DNA from: Streptomyces sp. P3
GTDB taxonomy: Bacteria; Actinomycetota; Actinomycetes; Streptomycetales; Streptomycetaceae
DNA: 64,000 bases
Direction of reading: 5' to 3'
Assembly (NCBI GenBank): GCA_016893485.2
Contig: JAFEKX020000001.1
Location: forward strand, 2,914,001 to 2,978,000
In this document: positions 22,399-31,424 of the stretch, in pieces
Numbering within the stretch: the stretch's first letter is position 1
Layout of the letters: each line of letters starts with the position of its first letter
The notes under the pieces: model-generated
The model's database searches: none
What the model was told of the DNA's origin: nothing
What the model saw: only the letters and a program-made list of their open reading frames with translations
Translations under genes and position numbers: made by a program

Positions 22399-23584
22399 TC
22401 AGCCGAGTTGGCCCTCGAGATACTCCCGCCACTCCCCGTGAACTCCCCAGCGTCACCCCGAGCACGCTCTTGAGCGCGTCCTCGACCGCCCCCGGCCGCT
22501 TCTTGTGGGTGCCGACCGCCCGGTAGAACCTGCCGAGCCGGGCGACCCCCACCGGTCCTCGATCATCCGGCAGGCCATCCAGCCGCCCTCGTACGCCTGG
22601 GCGAGCTTCGCCGGGTCGCTGCTGAAGCCGAAGTCCTTGTCGGTGGGGAGGGCGGTGGGGAGGTCGCCGTCCTGGACGGCGCTGTGGAGTTCGGGGCGGC
22701 CTGGGCGGGAGTGCGGCCGGTGCCCCGGTAGCCGATCCAGTCGGCGTAGCCCTCCGAGAGCCAGAGGGGGTGGCGGAGGTGGTGTGGGCGCGGGTCGCCA
22801 CGTGGGTCGTCTCGTGGGTGAGGACGACCTGCTTGCCCACCGCACCGAGCATCGCGTACGCCTCCGGGTTGACGATGATCCGGTCGGCGGGCGCGCTGCC
22901 CGAGCCGCCCGCCTCGCCCGTCGTCACCGCGGCGATACCCCGGTAGGACGCGGCCGGTGAGCCCAGGAGACCCGCCATGCCGTCCAGGGTGCCGGGGACG
23001 AGCACCACGACGTGCCGGGACCAGTCCGTGCCCCAGGCGCCGGACACGGCCGGTACGGCGTGGTCCGCGAGGGTGCGGTAGTCGTCGAGGCTGTCGGCGG
23101 ACTGGCCGACCCCCATCACCAGGCTGTGCGTGCCCTTGACGACGCTCACCCTCCCCTGGTCCCACAGCTGCTGGCCGGACTTCTTCGCGGGCTTGTCGGA
23201 GTCGACGTACCACTTCCCGTCGGCGGTCAGGCTGAGGGTGAGGGCGCGGCCGACGGTGACGGGCGCGGTGTCGTAGCCCCTGACCTTGTAGCTCAGTTCG
23301 GCGTCGGCGGTCGCGGTGGCGCCGGTGTGGTGGAGGGCGGTCAGACGGTAGGACCAGGAGGCGAAGGGGACGGCGCTCAGGTTCTCGTACGCGGTGCGGG
23401 CGCCGATCCGCGTGTACGCCGTCTCGTCGTGGTGCAGGACCGCCGCCGACCGGCTGTCCAGCAGGCGCTGCACATCCGCCCTCGCGCTGTCCGCCGCCGG
23501 CCGTCCGCCGCACGCCACCAGCGAGACGAGCAGCAGACACAGCGCGAACACTCCGGAGCGCGACGCCCGCCTACGACCAGTCAC
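22399..23584 (-). CDS. lipoprotein with HExxH metallopeptidase-like domain
   Basis: About 396 aa. N-terminal Arg-rich signal and lipobox (SLVACGGRP) mark a surface lipoprotein. An SnoaL/NTF2-like N-terminal half (VQRLLDSRSAAVLHHDETAYTRI) is followed by a peptidase MA-like half: HVVVLVPGTLDGMAGLLGS, IIVNPEAYAMLG, then VLTHETTHVATR with an HETTH zinc site, and LWLSEGYADWIGY supplying the downstream Glu. Four indels (near 22770, 22700, 22548 and 22452) scramble the C-terminal third; the corrected end is EWREYLEGQLG at 22399. It ends 17 bp from the convergent GT87 gene. Substrate unknown. Confidence 0.78.
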
Positions 23585-23614
23585 TTCCCGATCGTACGAC
23601 CCTTTCGCGCCGGT

Positions 23615-24640
23615 TCAGACCCTCGTGACCGACGAGACGGGCATCATGCCGACCGGGTCGTAGCGGACCGGCGCGCCGGGGTAGGGGGCGTGGATGACCT
23701 GGCCGTTGCCCACGTACATGGCGACGTGGCTGGCGTCGGAGCGGTAGACGACGAGGTCGCCGGGCTGGGCCTGGGAGAGCGGGATCTGGTGACCGGCGTA
23801 GCGCTGTTCCTGCGAGGTGCGCGGGAGGTGGACGCCCGCGTGGGCGTACGACCACTGCATGAGGCCGGAGCAGTCGAAGCCGCCGGGGCCGTTGGCTCCC
23901 AGATGTACGGCTTGCCGAGGGCGGCGCGGGCGGCGGCCACGGCGGGCTGCCGCGCGGCCCGAGGACGGGACGCCCGCGCCGAGGTCGGGGATGTCCTCGC
24001 GGGAGGAGCGGGAGGCCCGGTCGTAGGAGGCGCGCTCGGCGAGCGGCATCTGGTTGAGCAGCTGCCTCGCCTTGGCGAGCTTGTGCTCGACGGTCCTCTT
24101 GTGGGTGGCGACGGCCTTGCGGCTGCGCTCCAGCTCGGCGAGGTGCCCGGCGGCCTCGGTGCGCTCCTGGGCGAGTTCGCGCATCGCCTCCTGGAGGTCC
24201 TTGAGCTGCTGGGCCTGCTGGGCGGTGATGCGGTCGAGGACGGAGGCCTTGTCGAGGTAGTCGGCCGGGTCGTCGGAGAACAGCAGCGCGACGGTGGGGT
24301 CGATGCCGCCGGAGCGGTACTGGGCGCCCGCGAGTGAACCGAGCGCGTCCCGCATGGTGTTGATGCGCTGCTGCTGCCGGGCGATCCGGTCCTGCGCGTT
24401 GCTCACCTGCCGACGCAGCTGCCCGGCGCTCTCGTCGGCCTTGTCGTAGGCCTCGGTCGCCTGCTCCGCCTCGTGGTAGAGCCGGTCCACCTCGGCCTTG
24501 GAGTCGTCGTGCGGCGCGGCCACGGCGGAGGCCGGCCGGCAGGGCGCCGAGTGCGGCGGCGGCCGCGCTCAACACACAGACCGCGGCACTGGCGCCTCGG
24601 TCGAACCCGGACGGTGCAGGGCGGCGACGGGATCCCCCAC
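23615..24640 (-). CDS. NlpC/P60 peptidoglycan hydrolase with coiled coil
   Basis: Secreted D,L-endopeptidase-type cell-wall hydrolase, about 342 aa. After an Arg-rich start and hydrophobic segment (AAVCVLSAAAAALGALPAG) comes a long coiled coil (VDRLYHEAEQATEAY through KARQLLNQM) of the RipA type. The C-terminal NlpC/P60 domain has the catalytic Cys in FDCSGLMQWSYAHAG, His in ASHVAMYVGNG and the third polar His in HAPYPG. Start GTG 24640 is 10 nt after AAGGAG and needs one missing G near 24633; other indels lie near 24545 and 23920. An inverted repeat 120 bp upstream may regulate it. Confidence 0.86.
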
Positions 24641-24758
24641 GGGAGTCGCACTCCTTCCGCTGGCGGACACGGACCACTTCCCGAAGCGGGGAAACGCGCC
24701 AGACAGTAGCTCCGTGAAGGGGTGCGGGCCAAAGACCGCCGCAGCCACACAACGTGAC

Positions 24759-24790
24759 GCCCCGCCTATGACGCAGGTCATCGGCGGGGC
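24759..24790. promoter_or_regulatory. long inverted repeat upstream of the NlpC/P60 gene
   Basis: GCCCCGCC-T-ATGAC and GTCAT-C-GGCGGGGC pair over 13 bp with one mismatch and a 4-nt loop. It is 119 bp upstream of the GTG at 24640 and downstream of another hairpin. It could be an operator, an RNA attenuator, or a second terminator. Confidence 0.55.
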
Positions 24791-24839
24791 ACGGGGTCAG
24801 CCTGGTGTGTCGCAATTCGCCCGTTCGGGCGGTCCGGAA

Positions 24840-24874
24840 GGGCGGACCCGGACCGGGTCGGTCCGAGTCCGCCC
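24840..24874. terminator. hairpin terminator after the secreted orphan gene
   Basis: GGGCGGAC and CGGACC pair with GGTCCG and GTCCGCCC over a GGGTC loop with one bulge. It lies 38 bp past the stop at 24912. Confidence 0.75.
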
Positions 24875-24911
24875 TGTTCGGATCCGGACACGGCCGAGCA
24901 GGCCACGACGA

Positions 24912-25451
24912 CTACGACAGGTGAGGTGATCCCGTGAGGTCCCAGGGACCCAGGGCCCCCTTCCCGTCCGCGTCGATGTCGTAGCGAACGGTCGCGTCCC
25001 CCGTGACCCTCAGGCGCATGTTCTTGCTCATCTTCAGACCCGTCTGGCACCGGAGGTTGCCGGCGTCATCGCGGTTGATGTCGGCGGTGACGTCGCAGAC
25101 GGCCTTGCTGTCGACGTAGTCGCTTCCGGTCGAGCCCGCCGGACTCGACTCCAGGCGGATCTCAAGGTCGAAGTTGTCGAACTTCCTGGTGCTGCCCCCG
25201 CCGCCGTCACCGAACACCCCCGTGACGACGGCGGTGTAGGTCCGGTAGTCCTCGCTCGGCGGGCTCGCGGGGCTCTCCTGGATGCAGACCTGAAGGTTGA
25301 CATCCGTGTCGAACCCCGGAGTGGAGAACGACTTCGACTGCGTCCCGGTGCACTTGCTCTCCACCGCGTGGGCGGTACCGGCGAACACCAGTCCGCCGAT
25401 ACAGAAAGCCGCCGTGGCGACCGAAACCGCACCTATCTGGAATTTACGCAT
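24912..25451 (-). CDS. secreted protein of unknown function
   Basis: Intact 179 aa. A clear Sec signal (MRKFQIGAVSVATAAFCIGG, cleavage after GTAHA) is followed by a mature domain of about 150 residues rich in beta-forming, polar residues with four Cys (in SKCTG, VCIQE, AVCDV and LRCQT), possibly two disulfides. The segment FDNFDLEIRLESSPAG and the end ALGPWDLTGSPHLS match nothing I recognise. It has its own promoter-like sequence and terminator hairpin between two NlpC/P60 genes, so it may act in the wall or extracellularly. Codon use is GC-rich but milder than its neighbours. Possibly a late acquisition. Confidence 0.72.
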   Translation of the reverse strand: MRKFQIGAVSVATAAFCIGGLVFAGTAHAVESKCTGTQSKSFSTPGFDTDVNLQVCIQESPASPPSEDYRTYTAVVTGVFGDGGGGSTRKFDNFDLEIRLESSPAGSTGSDYVDSKAVCDVTADINRDDAGNLRCQTGLKMSKNMRLRVTGDATVRYDIDADGKGALGPWDLTGSPHLS

Positions 25452-25478
25452 ACATCCCCTCTGTCATGTGCTGAACAG

Positions 25479-25506
25479 AAGGTACGGAAGGTAAACAAAT
25501 GTGCAA
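25479..25506 (-). promoter_or_regulatory. candidate promoter of the secreted orphan gene
   Basis: On the minus strand TTGCAC (25506-25501) and TACCTT (25484-25479) are 16 bp apart in an unusually A/T-rich stretch; the start ATG is 28 bp further on, preceded by GAGGGG. Confidence 0.4.
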
Positions 25507-25515
25507 CTCTAGGTG

Positions 25516-25529
25516 AACTCCCGGGAGTT
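25516..25529. terminator. 14-bp perfect palindrome after the second NlpC/P60 gene
   Basis: AACTCCCGGGAGTT is a perfect palindrome 10 bp past the stop at 25539. With no unpaired loop it is a poor terminator and could instead bind a dimeric regulator. Confidence 0.35.
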
Positions 25530-25538
25530 GGCCGGTGA

Positions 25539-26573
25539 CTAGATCCGGACGCCGAACTGGAACGGCATGTTGCCGATCGACTCGTAGCGGACGACCGCGC
25601 CCGTGTGCGGGGCATGCAGCACCTGGCCGTTGCCCGCGTACAGGCCGACGTGGTGGTGGTCGCTGTAGAAGATGACCAGGTCGCCGACCTTCAGGTCGCT
25701 CTCGCTGGAGATGATCGTGCCCGCACCGGCCTGCGCCTCCGACGTGCGGGGTATGGAGACGCCTGCCTGGGCGTAGGCCCAGGAGGTGAGGCCGGAGCAG
25801 TCGAAGGAGGACGGGCCGGAGGCGCCGTAGACGTACGGGGAGCCGATCACGGACTGGGCGGCGGCGAAGGCGGAGGCCGCGCGGCCCGAGGCGGAACCGG
25901 TGCTGCCGAGGTTCACGCGCGAGGTGGAGCGGGAGGCCGCCTGGGCCTGCTCCTGGTCGAGCGCTGCCTTCTCGGCCGCCGTCAGGGTGTTGAGGAGCTT
26001 CTGGGCCGTGGCCAGCTTGGCCTTGACCTCGTCCTTCTTCTTCTTGAGCTCGGTGCGGGTGGCGGAGAGGTCCTTGAGCTTGCTGCTCGCCTCCGCGCGC
26101 TCCTGGGCGAGTTCGCGCTGCTTGCCCTGGATCTTCGTGAGCGCCTCGACCTGCTGACTGCTCAACTGGTCCATCGTGGACGCCTTGTCGAGGTAGTCGT
26201 CCGGGTCCGAGGACAGGAACAGCTGGATCGAGGGGTCGATGCCGCCGGTGCGGTACTGCGCGCTCGCCATGGTGCCGAGGCCGTCCCGGAGCTTGTTCAG
26301 CTCCTCCTGGCCGCGGGCCACGTTGTCCTGGATCGTGGAGATCTCCTTCTGGAGCTTCTCCTGCTTCTCCTGGGCGCCGTCGAGCTTCTCGGTGGCCTGC
26401 TCGGCCTGCTCGTAGAGGGCGTCGACCTTCGCCTTGACCTCGTCCTTGCTGGGCTTCTCGCTCGGCGCGGCATTCGCGGCCTGAGCGCTGAAGGCAACGG
26501 CGGCTGCGGCTGCGGTGGTCAGCACAGTCACACGCGTGCGGCTCGGCTGCTTCGGTCGACGATGGGACGCCAC
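25539..26573 (-). CDS. NlpC/P60 peptidoglycan hydrolase with coiled coil (second paralogue)
   Basis: Intact 344 aa, same architecture as the gene at 23615. MASHRRPKQPSRTRVTVLTT plus an Ala-rich hydrophobic core is the export signal. Residues 45-230 form a heptad-rich coiled coil (KVDALYEQAEQATEKL; TQYRTGGIDPSIQLF-like AQYRTGGIDPSIQLF is shared with the paralogue). The NlpC/P60 domain has Cys in FDCSGLTSWAYAQAG, His in HHHVGLYAGNG and HAPHTG. ATG 26573 follows AGAAGGAGCTCG. These coiled-coil P60 proteins cut the D-Glu to diamino-acid bond of the stem peptide and work during growth and sporulation. Confidence 0.93.
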   Translation of the reverse strand: MASHRRPKQPSRTRVTVLTTAAAAAVAFSAQAANAAPSEKPSKDEVKAKVDALYEQAEQATEKLDGAQEKQEKLQKEISTIQDNVARGQEELNKLRDGLGTMASAQYRTGGIDPSIQLFLSSDPDDYLDKASTMDQLSSQQVEALTKIQGKQRELAQERAEASSKLKDLSATRTELKKKKDEVKAKLATAQKLLNTLTAAEKAALDQEQAQAASRSTSRVNLGSTGSASGRAASAFAAAQSVIGSPYVYGASGPSSFDCSGLTSWAYAQAGVSIPRTSEAQAGAGTIISSESDLKVGDLVIFYSDHHHVGLYAGNGQVLHAPHTGAVVRYESIGNMPFQFGVRI

Positions 26574-26625
26574 GGAGTCGAGCTCCTTCTATTGAGTGAT
26601 CACCCGTTCGGAGGTTCGAGGCCTG

Positions 26626-26655
26626 ACACTAGTGATGTTTCTGTGATCAGTTCAA
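26626..26655 (-). promoter_or_regulatory. candidate vegetative promoter of the NlpC/P60 gene
   Basis: On the minus strand TTGAAC (26655-26650) and TAGTGT (26631-26626) are 18 bp apart, a good HrdB-type pair, with the ATG 53 bp downstream. The region from 26580 to 26780 is the most A/T-rich in the window. I looked for a c-di-AMP (ydaO) riboswitch and could not see one. Confidence 0.5.
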
Positions 26656-26782
26656 ATCCTCACACGAAAAATGCCGTCACTCAAAGCATTCTTTGCCCAT
26701 AACCAACGTGCAGTGATGGTCGATTGACGCTACGTTGCGTGACAGTTCGGCCAATTCAGGCATTAAACCTGTACGTTGACCT

Positions 26783-28120
26783 TCACGACAGTCGCTTCAG
26801 GAGTACCGCAGAAGCGACGGGTCGCGCGCCCGCCTTCGCGATGCCGTCGGCCACCTCGCGGTCGGTCGACGCGACGATCACCGGCCGGCCCGGCGGCTCG
26901 GCGCGCACCAGCTGACGGATCAACTCGTCGGCGGTGACGCCCGGTTTGGAGAACAGCACCCGCACCCCGCGCGGCGGCGCGAGCAGCACGGGCGCGGCCA
27001 GCTCGGCCCCGTCGAAGACACAGGTGACCTCGGCGCCGGTCTGCGCGGCGAGCTGCGAGAGCTGCCCCAACAGCCTCAACCGCTGCTTCTCCAGGGGCAT
27101 TTGGGGATAACCGGTCTTGGTGACGTTGTACCCGTCGACGACCAGGTGGGCCTGCGGCAGCGCGAGCAACTGGTCGAGGATCGCGGGGTCGTTCTCCGAC
27201 AGCGCCCGCGCCGCGATGTCCTTCGGGGTCATGCGCCCCGGTTCGACCGCGTCGACGGTCTCGGCGGGCCGCACGGACACCGGCGGCAACGCCAGCTCGC
27301 GGCGCAGCCCTTGGGCCGCGTCCAGCACGGTGTCGAGCAGCAGCCGTACCCGCATGTCCTCGACGCTACGGCCCTCACGGGCGGCCTTGCGGGTGGCCTC
27401 GAGGGCCGCCTCCGCCTCGCCCAGGCGTGCCTTCAGACGGCGGCTCTCACTCTCGGCGGCGGACACCTGGATCTGGCTCTCGGCGCGGGCGGCGTCCGTC
27501 TCGGCCCGCAGCTTGCGCAGGGCGGCCTCGCCGCGCTTGACGTCACTGTGGGCGGCACGCAGCTTCCGGTGAAGCGATTCCGCTTCTCTCTTCGCCACGT
27601 CCAGCTCGGTGCGCAGTCGCTCGGTCTCGGCCCGGGTCGCGTCCCGCGCCTGCGCCAACTCCTCGCGCAGCCGCTCCAGTTCGGCCCGGCTCTCCTCGTC
27701 GGCGCGCGGCGTCGGCGCGCAGCGCCTCCTCGCCGGCGGCGGTGACGAGCTTCACCCAGCCCGTGGGGCGCAGAACATAGGCCGCGGCCGCCACATCGAG
27801 CGGGTCCGCGGCCGGGGGCGGCGAGCCGGAGTCGAGGGCACCGGCCAGCTCCGACTGGGCCTCTCTGAGTTTCTCCCCGATACGCTGCCGGAACAGCGGA
27901 TCGGTCTCCAGCGCGGCGGCCATCGCGTTACCCGCGAACTTGGCGCGCCGGTTGGGGGCGAAGCGGGCGTACTGTCGTAGCTGCGCGGGCAGTTCGGCGA
28001 CGGTGAGGCCGCCGAAGCCGTCAGACACGATCTGTACGACTCTTCTCCGCACGCCGTCGGGCAGCGGACGGTCGAGCACCTCGGCGGCGCCGTCGCCCGG
28101 CCCCCGCCTGAGTTCTCCAC
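26783..28120 (-). CDS. NYN-domain (YacP-like) RNA-associated protein with coiled coil
   Basis: About 445 aa. The N-terminal part (GFGGLTVAELPAQLRQYARF, NRRAKFAGNAMAAAL) is a helical domain common to actinobacterial homologues. Residues about 130-270 are a charged coiled coil (ERLREELAQARDATR, AALRKLRAETDAAR). The C-terminal 170 residues are a YacP-type NYN/PIN-like nuclease domain: LVVDGYNVTKTGYP (first Asp), TCVFDGAEL (second) and IVASTDREVADGI (third acidic cluster). Two indels, near 28095 close to the start and near 27715. GTG 28120 chosen, with ATG 28123 as alternative. Probably a ribonuclease or tRNA/rRNA-processing factor. Confidence 0.8.
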
Positions 28121-28159
28121 CATCCTCACACCCCAATGTCTGTGCGGGGCCTCTCCCTC

Positions 28160-28399
28160 TCAGGAGGCGGCGCCCGGCCTGTCCACGAGTTCCACCTGAT
28201 CCACGGCGTTGCACCAGCGGCAGCGCACCGACTCGATGGTCTCACTGACCACCTCGCGCTCCTCCACCTTCGGCTCACCGGCCAGGTCCAGGTGGAGGTA
28301 CTCCACGACCTTCGACGAGCGCGTCACGTCGAAGCGCGTGAGGTTGCCGCAGAGGGTGCAGCGCCACCGCGTCGAGGCGGTCGGCAGGGGAACCGTCAT
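28160..28399 (-). CDS. small zinc-ribbon protein of unknown function
   Basis: 79 aa from ATG 28399. Two CxxC pairs, in RCTLCGNLTRFD and VRCRWCNAVDQ, make a classical zinc ribbon. Between them is DVTRSSKVVEYLHLDLAGEP. The stop is 40 bp from the NYN gene start in the same direction, so the two are probably cotranscribed; a nucleic-acid role would fit both. Conserved in Streptomyces as far as I recall. Confidence 0.75.
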   Translation of the reverse strand: MTVPLPTASTRWRCTLCGNLTRFDVTRSSKVVEYLHLDLAGEPKVEEREVVSETIESVRCRWCNAVDQVELVDRPGAAS

Positions 28400-28558
28400 C
28401 GTGGCTGTCCGCTTCCTTCGTTCCAGTTTCCGTGATCGCCGGTTTCCCCGGCGCGTGTGGCTCGTAACCCTACGGCCTGGCGGGTACTCGCCGCTCGGCC
28501 GTCCACAGCGGCGATTCACCCTGTCCCGTTGCGTCCCGTTACGTCATGCTCTGTAGCC

Positions 28559-29292
28559 ATGATCAGCAACTGGGGCTCGGCCCTCGTCAGGACGTTCCGC
28601 GGCACATCGGCACCGATGACCTACGCCCTGATCGGCCTGTGCTGCCTGATCTTCGTCCTGGGCCCGGCCTCGGGCTTCGTCCCGTCCTACGGCACCGGGG
28701 ACACGCTGCTCGCCGTGCAGCGGGCGTACTTCCGCCGCTGGGGCGTGGTCCCGGCCGAGCTGTTCGCCCACCCCACCCGCGAGGCGCTGACCCCGGTCAC
28801 GGCCCTGTTCATCCACGGCAGCTGGGTCCATCTCCTCGGCAACATGCTCTTCCTCTACGTCTTCGGAGCGATGGCCGAGGAACGGCTGGGCCGGGTCGAG
28901 TTCACCCTGTTCTACCTGGTCTGCGGGTACCTCGCACTGCTGGGCTACGCGGTGGCCAACACCGGCTCCGAGCAGTCGCTGGTCGGCGCGTCCGGGGCGA
29001 TCTCGGCGGTCCTCGGGGCGTTCCTGTACTTGTTCCCCGGGCGCGGGTGACGAGTCTCCTCCCCTTCCTCTTCTTCCTGCCGCTGCGCTTCCCGGCATGG
29101 GTCGTGCTGCCGTTCTGGGCGGCCCTGCAGTGGCTGGCGGCGGGGCAGGCGGCGACGGGGCCGGGGGTGGCGTACCTCGCCCATCTCGTGGGCTTCACGC
29201 TCGGCTTCGGCTACGCGTGGGTGAGATTCGGGCGGGCGACTAGAGTTGGGGCCGCCCCAGCAACGGTCCCCGAGGGAGAGAACCAGCCGTGA
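28559..29292 (+). CDS. rhomboid family intramembrane serine protease
   Basis: About 244 aa polytopic membrane protein. The rhomboid signature is clear: HGSWVHLLGNMLFLYVFG (HxxxN in helix 2), the catalytic Ser in GASGAISAVLG and the catalytic His in AYLAHLVGFTLGFGYAW. One C is missing near 29037 (LFPRARVTSLLPFLF), which ends the raw frame early. ATG 28559; the stop overlaps the GTG of the next gene. Cleaves membrane-anchored substrates, none of which can be predicted here. Divergent from the zinc-ribbon gene. Confidence 0.88.
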
Positions 29293-29570
29293 TCACCGCG
29301 ATCGTCCTCATCAAGACCAGCGTGGACCGGATTCCGGAGATCGCCGAGTCGATCGCCGCGCTCGAATCCGTGAGCGAGGTCTTCTCTGTCACCGGTACGT
29401 ATGACTTGATCGCGATGGTTCGGGTGCGGCAGCACGAGGATCTGGCCGAGGTGATTCCTGGACGGATCAGCAAGATCCCCGGGGTGGAGGGGACGGACAC
29501 ACACGTCGCCTTCCGGACCTACTCGCAGCATGACCTCGAGGCCGCGTTCGCCATCGGGTTGGACTCGTGA
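29289..29570 (+). CDS. Lrp/AsnC ligand-binding domain protein (stand-alone RAM domain)
   Basis: Intact 93 aa. It contains only the alpha/beta RAM domain of Lrp/AsnC regulators (VITAIVLIKTSVDRIPEIAE, VSEVFSVTGTYDLIAMVRV, TDTHVAFRTYSQHDLE) without the helix-turn-helix. Stand-alone RAM proteins can bind amino acids or modulate full-length Lrp proteins. GTG 29289 overlaps the rhomboid stop, so translation is coupled; the functional link is unclear. Confidence 0.88.
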   Translation: MITAIVLIKTSVDRIPEIAESIAALESVSEVFSVTGTYDLIAMVRVRQHEDLAEVIPGRISKIPGVEGTDTHVAFRTYSQHDLEAAFAIGLDS

Positions 29571-29621
29571 GGTTGGACGCCTAGAGGGGTGGGGGCGCGG
29601 ATCGTCTGCGGGTGACCGGTC

Positions 29622-29661
29622 CGTTGTGGCTGGTCGCGCAGTTCCTCGCGCCCCTGAGGGG
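29622..29661. repeat. dispersed intergenic repeat, family A
   Basis: GTTGTGGCTGGTCGCGCAG then TTCCTCGCGCCCCTGAGGGG. It lies in the gap between the convergent Lrp-like and desulfurase-like genes, where it may act as a shared terminator. Confidence 0.8.
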
Positions 29662-29708
29662 TGCCCTGACGGGGCTTGCATCGCACCCCGTCTACAGCAA
29701 CTGCTGGA

Positions 29709-31069
29709 TCACACCGCGGGTACGCAGCGGCCGTTCTCCGTGTGGTACGTCCACTTGGCGCCCTTGGTGACCAATTCGCGGACGGCGCCTACGAAGCGGT
29801 CCACGTGCTCGTCCGGGGTGCCCGCGCCGAAGCTGACCCGGATGGCGTTGAGGGACTTTTCGCCGGGGGCCGCTTCGGGGGCGCCGCATTCGCCCTGGGT
29901 CTGGGGGTCCGTGCCCAGGAGGGTACGGAGCAGCGGGTGGGCGCAGAACAGGCCGTCCCGGACGCCGATGCCGTACTCGGCGGAGAGGGCGGCGGCGAAG
30001 TGGGAGCTGTTCCAGCCGTCGACGACGAAGGAGATCACGCCGACCCGCGGGGCGTCGTCGCCGAACAGGGACAGGATCCTGACCTCGGGGACCTCGGCCA
30101 GGCCCGCCCGTACCTTTTCGATCAGCTGCTGCTCGCGGGCGACCAGCGTGTCGAAGCCCGCCTCGGTGAGCGCCTTGCAGGCCGACGCGATGGAGTAGGC
30201 GCCGATGACGTTCGGGGAGCCCGCCTCGTGCCGGGCGGCACTGTCGTGCCACTCCACGTCCACTCCCCCGTCCTCGCGCCGCGTGACCTTGCGGCTGGGC
30301 CGCCGCCCGCGAGGTAGGGGTCGGCCGCCTGGAGCCAGTCCGCTCGGCCGGCCAGGACGCCCGAGCCGAAGGGGGCGTAGAGCTTGTGGCCGGAGAACGC
30401 GATCCAGTCGACGTCGAGGTCCTGGACGGAGACCGGGTGGTGCGGGGCGAGCTGGGCGGCGTCCAGGACGATCCGGGCGCCGTGGGCGTGCGCGGCGGCG
30501 GCCAGTTCGCGCACCGGCCACAGCTCGCCGGTGACGTTCGAGGCGCCGGTGACGCAGACGAGGGCCGGGCCGTAGGGGTCGCGGGCGGCGAGGGCCTGCT
30601 CCAGGGTCGCGACGGCCTGGGCCGGGGTGCGCGGGGCGTTGAGGTAGGTGACCCGGGCGTCCTTCCAGGGGAGCAGGGACGCGTGGTGCTCGGTCTCGAA
30701 GACGAAGACCTGGCAGTCGGCGGGGAGCACCGCGGCGAGCAGGTTCAGGGAGTCCGTCGTGGAGCGGGTGAAGATCAGCTGGTCGTCGGGACGGCAGTCC
30801 AGGAACTCCTCGACCGTCTTCCGGGCGTTCTCGAACAGGTCGGTGGAGAGCTGCGAGAGATAGCCGGCGCCGCGGTGCACGCTGCCGTAGTACGGGGCGT
30901 AGGCCGCTACGTCGTCCCAGACGCGCTGGAGGGCGGGGGCGCTGGCCGCGTAGTCGAGCGCCGCGTAGGTGACCTCGCCGCCCGTGACGAGCGGGACGGT
31001 GACATCTCGACCGAGAACGGGCAGAGGTGCACAAATGGTCTGGGCGGCGGCAACGGTGGAGACAGACAT
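29709..31069 (-). CDS. class V aminotransferase / cysteine desulfurase-like enzyme
   Basis: PLP enzyme of about 453 aa in the SufS/Csd branch. Substrate-pocket start YAALDYAASAPALQRVW, FTRSTTDSLNLLA, ETEHHASLLPW (PLP ring-stacking His), VTGASNVTGELWPV, VLDAAQLAPHHP and the PLP Lys in FSGHKLYAPFGSG. A Cys in GLFCAHPLL sits where SufS has its persulfide Cys. A missing base near 30300 breaks the raw frame after YLAGGG. ATG 31069 with GGGAG upstream. It is separate from the TusA-fused desulfurase at 42352. Sulfur donor role is inferred. Confidence 0.84.
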
Positions 31070-31424
31070 GGTGAACTCCCGTGAGAGGCAGGCGAATTCA
31101 CTGCGCGAGCCGACACGGCTGCGGCGCAGGAAAAGAAGAAGGGGGTATGCGGAGGCGGGGCTCGACGCCCTATCGCATTCGCTTGCTCACAGAGGGCTCC
31201 CTCGATGACCAGGACCCCTGGTGTCTTTCGAGGGGCCCGCGCTTGCCGCAGACCTCGCTGCCTACGGCCTGGTCTTCACCCGGGGCACCCCGCCACGGAC
31301 GGAGGGTTGCCGGACAGTCGGCCGGGGCCTCATGACTGTCACTCATGACCTGGTCAGAAAACTTACGCGATGTGATCGTCGTCCCGCAACCCGTGTCCGG
31401 ATCGCGGGACGACGCCCTACTCGG
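31070..31424. other. 355-bp gap before the desulfurase-like gene
   Basis: No gene supported. It must hold the promoter and leader of the gene starting at 31069 and the trpD terminator at 31377-31414. A CTGCGC / GCGCAG-flanked stem (about 31105-31130) could fold in the leader RNA. I searched for a cysteine-leader peptide or a SAM riboswitch and saw neither. Confidence 0.5.
31377..31414. terminator. trpD terminator hairpin
   Basis: CGTCGTCCCGC and GCGGGACGACG form an 11-bp perfect stem over a 16-nt loop, starting 11 bp past the trpD stop. Confidence 0.8.

Noticed and set aside
26574..26782. Possible c-di-AMP (ydaO) riboswitch ahead of the NlpC/P60 gene
   Set aside because: The conserved ydaO core blocks are not visible in this A/T-rich leader; only a promoter-like pair is.
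31070..31220. Cysteine-responsive leader peptide ahead of the desulfurase-like gene
   Set aside because: No short frame with a Cys-rich end and no terminator hairpin in the right place was found.
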